This document shows, piece after piece, positions 7,468 through 15,944 of a DNA stretch of 33,253 bases. The notes below the pieces were generated by a model. The model had not been told where the DNA came from and made no database searches. It was given only the letters and a program-made list of their open reading frames with translations. The position numbers and the translations under genes are program-made. Source of the DNA: Sporosarcina sp. NCCP-2222 (GTDB lineage: Bacteria; Bacillota; Bacilli; Bacillales_A; Planococcaceae); the NCBI RefSeq assembly GCF_023168145.1, contig NZ_BQYK01000009.1, positions 1 to 33,253 of the forward strand, given 5' to 3'. The number at the start of each line of letters is the position of its first letter. Position 1 is the stretch's first letter.

Positions 7468-9282
7468 TTATTCAGCTTGATAATTAGTTAGAAATTCTTT
7501 CACTTTTGCTGCATCTGCCGTTAATTCATTTCCTGTATCAACTAACGGGCTAACAGTGGAATATGCTTTTTTCTTATTCCCTTGGTAGAAGTTCAAGAAT
7601 TCCTCTTGATTGATGGAATAGAGAACCGCCTTCCGCAAGTTTTCACTCTTTGCAACAGCCCGGTCAGAATTATTATTAAATAACAGATAAGCGACCGCAT
7701 TGCTGTCGTTCTTTTGCAAGACTAATTTGTCATCATTCTCTACTAGATCATACTTTGTTTCCGGTATCCCGTTAAAGAGATGGATCTCGCCATTACGCAA
7801 TGCAGATAATGCACTGTCCGGATCTTCAATGAAACGGACTGTCACCTGTTCAATCTTCGGCTCAAATTCACTACCTGCATGATACGCTGGATTTTTTACG
7901 AATTCCGCTTGATAATCATTTTTGGTTACGAGAATATAAGGTCCGCTTGCGTACAGATGATTGTTGTACGTTGTCCCTTCCGTTACAGTCCGTTGATCGC
8001 CATACGCGATATCTTTATCTGGATTGAATGACGCAACATCGTATGTGTTGATGCTTTCCACTTGTTTTTTCGAAACGATGCCGGCAGACTGATGCGCCAA
8101 ATAGTTCAGCACTTGCGGGAACGGCTCTTTTGTCGTCACTTTGATAACTTGGTATTTACCCGAGCTGTTATCCGCTTTCGTTTTGTCTTCCACTAATTCT
8201 TCTATTTTCGTTTCAAGTCCCTGCTCCAATGCTTCGCGGATGGAACCTTCGCCCCCTGATTGCTTTGCATTGTCTAATGCTGATAAGTCGTTCACAATTT
8301 CAACCTTTTCCATGCTCTCATGCAAACTATAGGTCCGATGATCCGGAACAGAATCCTTGTCTTTTGCCCGGTTTAATGAAAATAGTGCATCCTCTGCGCC
8401 AACACGCTCGCCCGTATCCACCGCTTTTCCGTCTTCCACTTTGGCAAAATGAATGTCGTCGCGAAGCAGGAAATAATACTCTGAATTTCCATCGGCAATT
8501 GCATAATTATAAGAAAGAGATCCGTCGGAGACGACTTGGTCATCATCCGTCAAGTTCACGAGGCGCACATATATATTTGTGTTCAATGTGTTAATGGAGC
8601 CGTCATTCCCCTTTATCGGATCCAGTGAAGTCAATGATCCGATTGCTTGTTGGGTAACTAATGGATCAGTTGTACGCTTGGCGGCATCATTGAAGTCGAT
8701 CGTCTCCCATGCAATCGCCCGTGATTTCGCTAACCGTACCGTATCCGGGTTTAATACATCCTTATTGATTCCTTGCGCTTTATAGGAAATATAGAGCGGT
8801 GCGATATATGCCTTCTCACCAACGATACGCTGCTCAAGCTCTTTATACGTCTTTTTATATTCATCAGGCGTTTCGGTGCTAGCCTTTTCAATCAATTTAT
8901 CTACTTCTTCATCTTGAATATTGCTATTGTCACCATCCGATTTGAATAAGGAGCGGACCGCATAATCTGGATTCCCGGTGACTGTTGTCCAGCTGGAAAG
9001 GGCAATATCAAAATTTCCGGCTTCCCGTTGCGCTTTAAAGCTGCCATAATCGGGCTGGATATTTAATTTGACATCAAATCCATTTTTGATCAGTTGATCC
9101 CGCACAATATTCATGTCTTCTTCGCCGCTACTAGTTCCAAGCAATTCAATCTGCACCTTTTCGCTTGGGCCATTGCCTTTGCTGTCAGTCTCAGCTTCTT
9201 TTGAAACATCTGTCTTCGTCTTCACGCAACCTGCCAATACAACGACAAGAGCGAGTGTCAGCGCCAATAATTTTTTACCCAT
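7468..9282 (-). CDS. Peptide-binding lipoprotein (SBP_bac_5 family), circularly permuted
   Basis: 604 residues, ATG at 9282 with GAGGAGG upstream. A lipoprotein signal ends in LAGC (Cys19), then a Lys/Glu/Ser linker. The family's parts come in an unusual order. Residues about 43-195 match the normal C-terminal third of OppA/DppA proteins (RDQLIKNGFDVKLN, FDIALSSWTTVTGNPDYAVR, EEVDKLIEKAS, then AYIAPLYI). Residues about 210-600 match the normal start and middle: AIGSLTSLDPI, then a LRDDIHFA-type strand, SGPYILVTKND, AYLLFNNNS, LRKAVLYSINQEEFLNFYQG, ending in AKVKEFL, just where the C-terminal third would ordinarily follow. All parts of one binding protein appear to be present once. An acidic insertion lies around 340-375. 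It should bind peptides outside the membrane for the two upstream permeases; third gene of that operon, 21 nt after the second. Confidence 0.88.
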   Translation of the reverse strand: MGKKLLALTLALVVVLAGCVKTKTDVSKEAETDSKGNGPSEKVQIELLGTSSGEEDMNIVRDQLIKNGFDVKLNIQPDYGSFKAQREAGNFDIALSSWTTVTGNPDYAVRSLFKSDGDNSNIQDEEVDKLIEKASTETPDEYKKTYKELEQRIVGEKAYIAPLYISYKAQGINKDVLNPDTVRLAKSRAIAWETIDFNDAAKRTTDPLVTQQAIGSLTSLDPIKGNDGSINTLNTNIYVRLVNLTDDDQVVSDGSLSYNYAIADGNSEYYFLLRDDIHFAKVEDGKAVDTGERVGAEDALFSLNRAKDKDSVPDHRTYSLHESMEKVEIVNDLSALDNAKQSGGEGSIREALEQGLETKIEELVEDKTKADNSSGKYQVIKVTTKEPFPQVLNYLAHQSAGIVSKKQVESINTYDVASFNPDKDIAYGDQRTVTEGTTYNNHLYASGPYILVTKNDYQAEFVKNPAYHAGSEFEPKIEQVTVRFIEDPDSALSALRNGEIHLFNGIPETKYDLVENDDKLVLQKNDSNAVAYLLFNNNSDRAVAKSENLRKAVLYSINQEEFLNFYQGNKKKAYSTVSPLVDTGNELTADAAKVKEFLTNYQAE

Positions 9283-9303
9283 GTAAATCCTCCTCTGTTT
9301 TAT

Positions 9304-10800
9304 TTAATCAAGACGTGGGTCCAGCGCATCCCGCAATCCATCTCCTAAGAAATTGAACGACAGGACAAGCAAGATAATCGCAAGACCCGGGAAAATTGCT
9401 AAATAGGAGTTTGATTCCAAATACGTACTCCCAACCCGTAAAATGTTGCCCCATTCTGGTATATGAGGTTCAACGCCAAGACCTAAATAACTCAAGCTGC
9501 TTGTCGCAATAACTGCTCCACCAATCGTTAAGGTTGCCTTCACGATCATCGGCGCTAACGAATTCGGGATAATCTGCTTAAAAATAATGGAGAAATCCGA
9601 TGCACCTAGAGCCCGTGCAGAATCTACAAAATCATAGTTAGACACCATGAGAACATTCGCCCGCATCGTCCGTGCGTAGGTCGGAATGGAGCCAAGGCTG
9701 AGCGCGATAATCAAGTTCACGGTATTCGCGCCGAATGCGGCAATGATGGCGATGGCGAGCAAAATTCCCGGAATGGCATAAAGCACATCGAGCAGCCGCA
9801 TGATCCAATTATCGGTCCGATTGCTGTAATAACCAGCAATGCCGCCTAAGCAACCACCGATGACAGCCGGTATAACCGTGGACGCAAATCCCACTAGTAA
9901 GGAAATCCTCGCTCCAAAAATGATTCTTGAAAACACATCGCGGCCAAAATTATCCGTACCGAACGGATAGACCAAGCTCGGCGCTTGTAAAATGTTGGCG
10001 TAATCATTCTCTACTGCAAGGTCGTAATCAAATGTATATCGGCTGACAACCGAAATGGCCAACATAAGAATGATGAAAAACATCCCGAACACAGCCATCG
10101 TATTGCGGGTAATCTTTCCCCATGTCGCATCCCACTTCGCAATGCGTGAACTTTCAGTGCTCCTTACTTTCATCCATAAGCTAATCCCCAGCAGCAGTGC
10201 GAAGAGATTGCCCGTGAGCGCTGTCAGCGCCGTAAAGATGGCAATCAGTCCGAGCCATTTAGGCAACTGACCTTCTCGCATCGTTGTCGCAACGATAATA
10301 AGAACAGCCACTTGAAACACCAAGACGAGCAGCAAAACGAGCATCGCCATCGGGAATGAGTCGGTAACGTATGGTTTGAATACGTTGAACGCGGAGATTG
10401 CTATGACAAAAAGTTGTGTGAGTGCCATGTAGACTGCGAATGTGTACTCCGGTGTCTTACGCTCATTAATTAGATGGAGCGAAAAAGCAGCAGTGAACAC
10501 ATTGCCTGTCACTAAACTAAACAATTGGATATAGCCGAGCCTCCGAGTTCCTCGCTGGATGTCTCCGTAAAGAAGGATATCCCTTTTTATTCGCCAAGCG
10601 ATAAACAGCTGCAATAAAGCTGTGATGAAATATGCGCCAAATAGAGCGAGTACATACGGTTTGATTTCACCTGCCCTGAACGAAAAGCTGTTCAAGAGAA
10701 ACACCAGTGAAATGAGTAAGGTGAGAATCCAAGTAAAATTTGCTTGTGGATACTCCTTTGACATCGTCAATAACTGTCGGTTGATCCGTTTCTCCTTCAT
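9304..10800 (-). CDS. Peptide ABC transporter permease, OppC/DppC type, with N-terminal membrane extension
   Basis: 498 residues, ATG at 10800 just after AGGTGGAAAG. The last 285 residues are a normal OppC/DppC permease: the FGTDNFGRDVFSRII motif, five to six membrane segments and the EAA loop that docks the ATPase (DFVDSARALGASDFSIIFKQ, then IPNSLAPMI), ending SFNFLGDGLRDALDPRL. Ahead of this is an extra stretch of roughly 210 residues with about six hydrophobic segments not found in standard OppC proteins (about 300 residues). The extension has no recognised domain; a region at about 185-210 leads directly into the canonical N-terminal cytoplasmic helix (WGKITRNTMAVFGM). Middle gene of the minus-strand operon, 13 nt after the OppB-type gene. 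It forms the inner-membrane channel with that partner. Confidence 0.9.
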   Translation of the reverse strand: MKEKRINRQLLTMSKEYPQANFTWILTLLISLVFLLNSFSFRAGEIKPYVLALFGAYFITALLQLFIAWRIKRDILLYGDIQRGTRRLGYIQLFSLVTGNVFTAAFSLHLINERKTPEYTFAVYMALTQLFVIAISAFNVFKPYVTDSFPMAMLVLLLVLVFQVAVLIIVATTMREGQLPKWLGLIAIFTALTALTGNLFALLLGISLWMKVRSTESSRIAKWDATWGKITRNTMAVFGMFFIILMLAISVVSRYTFDYDLAVENDYANILQAPSLVYPFGTDNFGRDVFSRIIFGARISLLVGFASTVIPAVIGGCLGGIAGYYSNRTDNWIMRLLDVLYAIPGILLAIAIIAAFGANTVNLIIALSLGSIPTYARTMRANVLMVSNYDFVDSARALGASDFSIIFKQIIPNSLAPMIVKATLTIGGAVIATSSLSYLGLGVEPHIPEWGNILRVGSTYLESNSYLAIFPGLAIILLVLSFNFLGDGLRDALDPRLD

Positions 10801-10813
10801 CTTTCCACCTGCT

Positions 10814-12238
10814 TTATGATTGTTTCATTTTTGAACGGATTCGCGGATCCAGGAATGCGTACATAATATCGATGAACAAGTTTACTAGTGAGATCGTAAT
10901 AGCAATGTAGACGACACCGCCCATAATTGCCGGTATATCCGGAATAAACTGCTTATCGACGATATAACTGCCAATCCCTTTAATGTTGAAAACTTTCTCC
11001 GTTACAGCTGCGCCGCCTAACATCCCGCCAAATAACAGACCGATCACTGTAATGACGGGTATGAGGGCATTTCCTACAGCATGCTTCCAAAGCATTTGGC
11101 CTTTCGTCAATCCTTTGGCTTTCGCTGTGACCATATAATCCTCATGGATGATTTCCAGCAAAGAGGATCTCATCATCCTTGCAATCGAGGCAGTCAACCC
11201 TGTCCCCAAGACAACGACCGGCATAATGAGCGACAAGGCATTGCCGGGACTATAAGTGGCAGGAAGCCAATTCAGCTTGATCGAAAAGCCTAAAATAAAG
11301 ATGAGTCCTTGCCAAAAGTTCGGAATCGATAATCCAATCAATGCAATCAGCATAAATGTCATATCTAAAAGCGTATTAGGCCGCATCGCAGATAAAATAC
11401 CGACTGGAATAGCGATAACAATCGCCATCAGCACGGAGAAAATCGCGATGGTGATCGTAACCGGAAACTTATTCGCAATGCTAGATGCCACATCTTCACT
11501 GCCAGTAAACGATGTACCAAGATCAAAAGTGGCAATTCCTTTCAATGCATTCCATAACTGTTGCCAATACGGCAAATCCAATCCATGGATACGATTAAAA
11601 GCTGCAATTTGTTCTTTTGTAGCTGATTCACCCAATATGTTGGATGCGGGATCGAAGGGAGATATGTAAAGGATACTAAAAACGAGAATCCCTACCCCTA
11701 AAATGACAAATACACTTTGGACAAGCCGTTCTGCTCCATATTTCAAAAACGGATTACTAAGCAAAAACAGCAAGGCGTACATGAGAAGACCAGGAAGCAA
11801 GGAGATCATCAAGAACGTTGGTTTTCCTAGAAGGGAATAAACATAACCGGTATACGATTCTCTCTGCAGCCCTTGTTGCGCAAGCCTTTCACTCGTTATC
11901 CGCACAGATTCTCTTTCATACCTTTCAGCAGATAGTTCCTCGGCCTGTCTATGAATCCTCTCGGGAATCGATTGTTCGTTGAAGAAAGCAGCTTTCCTCC
12001 TCAACTGATCTACATATTCTGCCTGATAAGCTTCCTTTCTCCCCTCATCCATCAACTCCCGCTTCACTTTTGCCAATGTCACTTCGTATGTATTGTCTTT
12101 CTTTTTCAAAACATAAATGACATAAAGAAAAAGATGAAGAGGCAAACCTGCCAAATAAATTAAGAAGCGATACATGGACTTGCTCTGAGAATCCCGATAA
12201 GTTTTTTGCAGCTTACTAGACAATCCAACTATCACCAA
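10814..12238 (-). CDS. Peptide ABC transporter permease, OppB/DppB type, with extended N-terminus
   Basis: 474 residues. The start is TTG at 12238 or GTG at 12235; GGAGGAGGG fits both, and no ATG is available. Residues from about 170 are a typical OppB/DppB permease: ERLVQSVFVILGVGILVFSILYISPFDP (split here across about 28 residues), RIHGLDLPYWQQ, the EAA loop (MVTAKAKGLTKGQMLWKHAV) and the end FIDIMYAFLDPRIR. The first 165 residues are not part of the usual family. They carry one membrane segment (about 22-43), a charged Glu/Arg/Gln-rich helix of about 85 residues likely to form a cytoplasmic coiled coil (about 60-125), and another membrane segment (about 135-160). First gene of the operon, behind a good promoter. 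Its partner also has an N-terminal extension. Confidence 0.9.
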   Translation of the reverse strand: MVIVGLSSKLQKTYRDSQSKSMYRFLIYLAGLPLHLFLYVIYVLKKKDNTYEVTLAKVKRELMDEGRKEAYQAEYVDQLRRKAAFFNEQSIPERIHRQAEELSAERYERESVRITSERLAQQGLQRESYTGYVYSLLGKPTFLMISLLPGLLMYALLFLLSNPFLKYGAERLVQSVFVILGVGILVFSILYISPFDPASNILGESATKEQIAAFNRIHGLDLPYWQQLWNALKGIATFDLGTSFTGSEDVASSIANKFPVTITIAIFSVLMAIVIAIPVGILSAMRPNTLLDMTFMLIALIGLSIPNFWQGLIFILGFSIKLNWLPATYSPGNALSLIMPVVVLGTGLTASIARMMRSSLLEIIHEDYMVTAKAKGLTKGQMLWKHAVGNALIPVITVIGLLFGGMLGGAAVTEKVFNIKGIGSYIVDKQFIPDIPAIMGGVVYIAITISLVNLFIDIMYAFLDPRIRSKMKQS

Positions 12239-12257
12239 ATTCCCTCCTCCGCTTATA

Positions 12258-12286
12258 TTGTATAATCCCTATCGGTATACTATACT
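12258..12286 (+). promoter_or_regulatory. Candidate promoter of the fused ATPase gene
   Basis: TTGTAT (12258-12263), 17-nt spacer, TATACT (12281-12286). Its -10 overlaps the -10 of the opposing promoter, so the two transcripts would overlap at their 5' ends by about 15 nt and the polymerases could not bind together. The region is AT-rich, so chance matches are possible. Confidence 0.4.
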
Positions 12287-12312
12287 ATATTCAAACATGA
12301 ATTAGTTGTCAA
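12284..12312 (-). promoter_or_regulatory. Promoter of the permease/binding-protein operon
   Basis: On the minus strand a consensus TTGACA (12312-12307) lies 17 nt from TATAGT (12289-12284). This is the best promoter match in the window. Transcription would start near 12277, about 40 nt before the first permease codon. Confidence 0.7.
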
Positions 12313-12350
12313 ACTAGTTTTTTGATTATGAAAGGCAGGAGGTTTTGGGA

Positions 12351-14093
12351 TTGTCAGATATACTATTGCGAGTTAACGATTTATGCGTTTCTTTCACAAC
12401 GAGAAATGAGGAATTCGAAGCAGTTCGCGGAGTTAGTTTTGAGTTAAAGAAGGGAGAGGTCTTGGGTATTGTAGGTGAATCAGGAAGCGGAAAAAGTGTT
12501 ACTGCACGTTCTATCATGCGACTTCTCCCTTCGCCCCCTTCCTATCTAAAAAGAGGCATCATTGAATTTCAGGGGCAAGATCTTTCATTAAAAACGGAAA
12601 AAGAGATGGAAGCCATACGGGGAAAAGAAATCGGAATGATCTTTCAGGATCCGATGACATCCTTAAATCCGACCATTCGAATCGGCAAGCAGATATCCGA
12701 GAGCTTGATCAAGCATGCGGGAATTTCGAAGGGAGAGGCAAAACAAGAAGCGATCAAATTATTATCACGTGTTGGCATTAGCAACAGCGAGACGCGGTAT
12801 CATCAATATCCACACGAATTTTCAGGTGGCATGCGCCAACGCGTCATGATTGCTATTGCTTTGGCATGCAAACCATCTCTTTTAATTGCAGATGAGCCGA
12901 CTACAGCCTTGGATGTCACGATTCAAGCACAAATATTAGAATTAATGAAAGATATGAAGAAACAGTTGGATACATCCATTATTCTTATCACCCATGACTT
13001 AGGTGTTGTAGCAGGGATGTGTGACCGGGTCGTTGTAATGAAAGAGGGCAAAGTTGTTGAAACAGGTAAAACTATCGACATATTTGAGAGCCCGCAGCAT
13101 GCCTATACGAAAAAATTGCTAAACGCATTACCACGTCTCAATCAAAAGAAGAAACCTAAACGGACTCCCCATGTAAAGGCGGGAGTCGATTCGACGATTC
13201 CACTTCTTCGGGTCAACTCGTTAAGCAAACACTTCGAAAACGGCAATGGTATTTTAACTAAAGCAGTTGACGATATCAGCTTTCACATTTATCCGGGCGA
13301 AACACTAGGACTTGTCGGCGAATCCGGATCTGGCAAATCGACGACTGGCCGTTCTATTTTACGACTTAGTGAGCCGTCAGCGGGAGAGATTTTATACCAA
13401 GGAATTGCAGTGGATCGATTAAACGTAAAAGAAATGAAAATGATGCGACGTCACATGCAAATGATTTTTCAAGATCCTTATTCATCCTTGAATCCTCGTT
13501 TCAAAGTGGTAGATATCATCGGTCAGGCACTCGATATTCATAAGTTAAGCAAATCAAAAGCAGACCGTCTAAAGCGAGTGGAGGAACTGCTTGAGTTAGT
13601 TGGTCTTGATTCTTCACATGCATTCCGATATCCTCATGAATTTTCGGGCGGTCAGCGACAGCGAATTGGAATTGCACGTGCATTGGCAGTAGAACCCGAT
13701 TTCATTGTCTGCGATGAACCGTTGTCTGCACTCGATGTTTCCATCCAAACGCAGATTGTCGAACTGTTAGAAGATCTTCAACACCGACTCGGCCTGTCCT
13801 ATTTATTCATTGCACATGACTTGTCCATGGTGAAACATATAAGCGACCGAGTGGCTGTTATGTACGCAGGAAAAATTGTCGAGCTGGCGGAAAGTGAAGA
13901 ATTGTATAACAATCCGTTGCACCCTTATACAAAATCCTTGCTTTCTGCTATACCTATTCCCGATCCGCAGGTAGAAGCAAATAGGCAAAGACGGCGACAA
14001 GGAAACTATTTAAGCAGCGACAGTTATTCAATAAAAGATTCGAAATTAGTTGAAGTAACTGCAGGGCATTGGGTGGCAAAAGTGGTGGAGTAA
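12351..14093 (+). CDS. Fused two-domain peptide ABC transporter ATPase (OppD-OppF type)
   Basis: About 580 residues. The TTG at 12351 is preferred because AGGAGG lies 8 nt upstream; the TTG at 12345 is only 2 nt from it. Two complete ABC ATPase domains lie in tandem. Domain 1 (about 5-265, DppD-like) has Walker [10 protein letters not shown]-loop [10 protein letters not shown], signature FSGGMRQR, Walker [13 protein letters not shown] and switch His in THDLG. Domain 2 (about 285-560, DppF-like) has [38 protein letters not shown] and AHDLS. Both end with the family's QHAYTKKLL / LHPYTKSLL tail. The linker is a short Lys/Arg/Pro stretch. Fused OppDF proteins are known in bacteria (GsiA/YejF type). 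It powers the permease pair encoded divergently and has its own terminator. Confidence 0.95.
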   Translation: MSDILLRVNDLCVSFTTRNEEFEAVRGVSFELKKGEVLGIVGESGSGKSVTARSIMRLLPSPPSYLKRGIIEFQGQDLSLKTEKEMEAIRGKEIGMIFQDPMTSLNPTIRIGKQISESLIKHAGISKGEAKQEAIKLLSRVGISNSETRYHQYPHEFSGGMRQRVMIAIALACKPSLLIADEPTTALDVTIQAQILELMKDMKKQLDTSIILITHDLGVVAGMCDRVVVMKEGKVVETGKTIDIFESPQHAYTKKLLNALPRLNQKKKPKRTPHVKAGVDSTIPLLRVNSLSKHFENGNGILTKAVDDISFHIYPGETLGLVGESGSGKSTTGRSILRLSEPSAGEILYQGIAVDRLNVKEMKMMRRHMQMIFQDPYSSLNPRFKVVDIIGQALDIHKLSKSKADRLKRVEELLELVGLDSSHAFRYPHEFSGGQRQRIGIARALAVEPDFIVCDEPLSALDVSIQTQIVELLEDLQHRLGLSYLFIAHDLSMVKHISDRVAVMYAGKIVELAESEELYNNPLHPYTKSLLSAIPIPDPQVEANRQRRRQGNYLSSDSYSIKDSKLVEVTAGHWVAKVVE

Positions 14094-14117
14094 ACAGAGG
14101 TTATTAAGCGGAAAAAT

Positions 14118-14146
14118 ATCGGCAGTCATTGGCTGCCGATTTTTTC
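14118..14146 (+). terminator. Terminator of the fused ATPase gene
   Basis: ATCGGCAG (14118-14125) pairs with CTGCCGAT (14133-14140) around a 7-nt loop and is followed by six T residues. Confidence 0.9.
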
Positions 14147-14225
14147 AAGAAATTTGAGCTGGCAGCATCTTTCAAAATTTAAGCGAGCTATGAGCACTCC
14201 ATATAAGGAATGGAGCACTTCTAGT

Positions 14226-14281
14226 AATATACGAGAGGTTCGCCGACAGATACGAGCGGTTACCGGGATATACGAGTGGTT
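14226..14281 (+). repeat. Left part of the ATACGAG repeat array
   Basis: Two to three degenerate units of the form ATACGAG(C/T/A)GGTT followed by 8-9 nt lie directly left of the insertion sequence. Bases 14238-14281 (44 nt) are identical to 15670-15713 on the other side of it. Short frames read through the repeats but have no ribosome binding sites and look spurious. Confidence 0.8.
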
Positions 14282-14364
14282 CTGAAGGTAGTATAAAAAG
14301 TGGACACGGTTTTGTGAGTGTGTTTCGATTGAGACACGAATAAAACGGACGGAGTTGTGCCCAA

Positions 14365-14658
14365 ATGAGTAAACGAATTGACGATGCGTTGAAGGAGCAT
14401 TTAATTAAACTTGTAGTAGAAGAAGGAAAGAAACAGACAGAGGTTTCTCGGGAAATGGGAGTCGGTGTTAGCACCTTGAGAAGATGGGTAAGCGACTACC
14501 GGAAGAAGCAGCAGGCAGAACAGAACGGCCAGGAATACCTCACACCGACTGAGCAGATGAAACGGCAACGAGCGTTGGAGAAAGAAATTCGGGAACTGCA
14601 GGAGGAAAATGAAATCTTAAAAAAGGCCATGCACATCTTCTCCAAAAACCCGAAGTAA
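14365..14658 (+). CDS. IS3-family transposase OrfA (helix-turn-helix subunit)
   Basis: 97 residues, ATG at 14365 with GGACGGAG upstream. The N-terminal helix-turn-helix ([18 protein letters not shown], then [11 protein letters not shown]) binds the inverted repeats. The C-terminal half is a leucine-zipper coiled coil ([20 protein letters not shown]) used for multimerisation. An AAAAAAG heptamer at 14619-14625, near the end of the gene, is a classic -1 slippage site: moving back one base leads into a frame that runs without a stop into orfB ([20 protein letters not shown]). OrfA alone usually regulates transposition, while the OrfAB fusion is the transposase. Confidence 0.95.
   Translation: MSKRIDDALKEHLIKLVVEEGKKQTEVSREMGVGVSTLRRWVSDYRKKQQAEQNGQEYLTPTEQMKRQRALEKEIRELQEENEILKKAMHIFSKNPK
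14619..14625 (+). promoter_or_regulatory. A6G programmed -1 frameshift site
   Basis: The sequence AAAAAAG sits at the frame boundary of orfA and orfB. orfB lies in the -1 frame relative to orfA and is open from the slip site onward, as required for an OrfAB fusion spanning 14365-15575. Confidence 0.85.
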
Positions 14659-14696
14659 TCTATGCGTTTATCGAGAAGCATTCGGAAGAATACCGC

Positions 14697-15575
14697 GTGA
14701 ATAAGATGTGCAAAGTGCTCGGTGTGTCAAAAAGCGGTTACTACAAATGGCTTGGCAGACAGAAAAGCGACACGCAACTCAAAAAGGAGAAGGCACAAGC
14801 CCAAATCAAACGGATCTTCCATGCGAAAAGAGAAGTGTATGGCAGTCCACGAATCAAGAGAGAACTGGAGAAAGTAGGCATGGTTTTATCCGAGAAGACT
14901 GTCGCGAACTACATGCACGAGCTTGGACTATCTGCGACGGTTCCGTTCAAATATACCGTGACGACCCAATCCAATCACGAACATCCCATCTATCCCAATC
15001 TGTTAAACCGGGAGTTTCATGCGGAAGCACCCAACCGAGTGTGGGTCGTGGATATCACCTACATTTGGACAAGCGAGGGTTGGCTGTACTTGGCGACCGT
15101 CATGGACCTATTCTCCCGAAAAATCATTGGCTTTAATCTGGCTACCACCTTAAGCAAGGAGCTGCCGCTCTTGGCATTAGAACGGGCCTTTCAGTTTCGC
15201 TCGCCAGAAAAGGGATTGATCCATCACTCCGACCAAGGGTCACAGTATGCATCCCATGACTATATTGCCCTCCTCACGGAGAAGCAGTGCAAAATCAGCA
15301 TGAGCCGCAAGGGTGACTGTTATGACAACGCATGTATTGAATCTTTTCACGCGACCATTAAGAAAGAACTAATCTATCGCCGGGGTTTCAAAACGAAGAA
15401 AGAAGCGGGAAAAGTGGTGCTAGAGTATATTATCTCCTTTTACAATGAACAGCGAAGCCATTCGACATTGGCATACCAAACACCAAATGAATTTGAGAGG
15501 TTGTACGAAGAGTCACGGAAGAAAAATGGGCAAGAACCACTCGCAACTTTCGTGGAAGAGCAGTTGTCACTTTAA
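14697..15575 (+). CDS. IS3-family transposase OrfB (DDE integrase catalytic domain)
   Basis: 292 residues from GTG 14697, though the open frame begins upstream and the active product is probably the OrfAB frameshift fusion. An N-terminal HTH_21-like segment ([33 protein letters not shown]) precedes the rve integrase core. The catalytic triad is intact: Asp119 (VWVVDITYI), Asp179 ([11 protein letters not shown]) and Glu215 ([17 protein letters not shown]), with 35 residues between the second Asp and the Glu as in IS3 elements. The C-terminus has the usual [19 protein letters not shown]. No stop or frameshift damages the gene, so the element may be mobile. Confidence 0.95.
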   Translation: MNKMCKVLGVSKSGYYKWLGRQKSDTQLKKEKAQAQIKRIFHAKREVYGSPRIKRELEKVGMVLSEKTVANYMHELGLSATVPFKYTVTTQSNHEHPIYPNLLNREFHAEAPNRVWVVDITYIWTSEGWLYLATVMDLFSRKIIGFNLATTLSKELPLLALERAFQFRSPEKGLIHHSDQGSQYASHDYIALLTEKQCKISMSRKGDCYDNACIESFHATIKKELIYRRGFKTKKEAGKVVLEYIISFYNEQRSHSTLAYQTPNEFERLYEESRKKNGQEPLATFVEEQLSL

Positions 15576-15592
15576 CTGCTCTTTCACGAAAG
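15547..15592 (+). terminator. Strong hairpin at the end of orfB
   Basis: A 19-bp stem (15547-15565 with 15574-15592, one G-U pair) around an 8-nt loop. The orfB stop codon lies in the loop and the start of the 3' arm. No long T run follows, so it may protect the mRNA or attenuate readthrough rather than act as a simple terminator. Confidence 0.6.
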
Positions 15593-15669
15593 TACACCAA
15601 GCGAAGCGCGGTAGGCATTTGAAAGTGAACCGCTCACGAAAACGTGTCTACGAACTTGACAGAAGTCCA

Positions 15670-15825
15670 GTTCGCCGACAGATACGAGCGGTTACCGGGA
15701 TATACGAGTGGTTTGCCGACGGATACGAGCGGTTGGCGGAATATACGAGTGGTTCGCCGGCGGATACGAGCGGTTGGCGGAATATGCGAGTGGTTCGCCG
15801 GAATTTATGAGCGCTCGCCCGTTTT
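15670..15825 (+). repeat. ATACGAG repeat array, near-perfect block
   Basis: At least six alternating units follow the insertion sequence. One type is ATACGAGCGGTTGGCGGAAT (20 nt), the other ATACGAGTGGTTCGCCGGC and close variants (21 nt), so the period is about 41 bp per pair. Units decay towards the right (ATGCGAGTGG, TTATGAGCGC). Short open frames in several phases arise from the repeats; none has a credible ribosome binding site. Confidence 0.85.
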
Positions 15826-15944
15826 CGCTGGTCGTGGAAATTAACAGATCATTGCCTGCACCAAGTCGCGTTGCATGCCTTTGACCAATCAAGAATTTGA
15901 CTTGATATACCTTTGTATAAAAACATTATGACTGTCGGATTGAA

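Larger units (their letters stand above)
14284..15661 (+). mobile_element. IS3-family insertion sequence (IS150-like)
   Basis: A complete-looking element of about 1.37 kb: an orfA/orfB pair with A6G frameshift signal, bounded by imperfect inverted repeats. Left end AGTATAAAAAGTGGACACG (14290-14308); right end, read inward, TGTCAAGTTCGTAGACACG (15661-15643). The similarity continues about 10 nt inward (GTTTTGTGAG against TTTTCGTGAG). The exact outer ends cannot be fixed because the left arm lacks the expected TG at the aligned position, and no simple 3-5 bp target duplication is seen. Instead a 44-bp repeat flanks the element. It lies between the peptide transporter and the small immunity-like genes. 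Confidence 0.85.

Noticed and set aside
12345..12350. TTG at 12345 as start of the fused ATPase
   Set aside because: Only 2 nt separate it from AGGAGG; the TTG at 12351 has proper 8-nt spacing.
15644..15844. Several overlapping open frames of 60-120 codons in the ATACGAG repeats (also 15445-15810, 15692-15892, 15849-16235)
   Set aside because: They arise from the repeat period in several phases and both strands and have no ribosome binding sites; compositions rich in Arg, Ser, Gly and Tyr only mirror the repeat.
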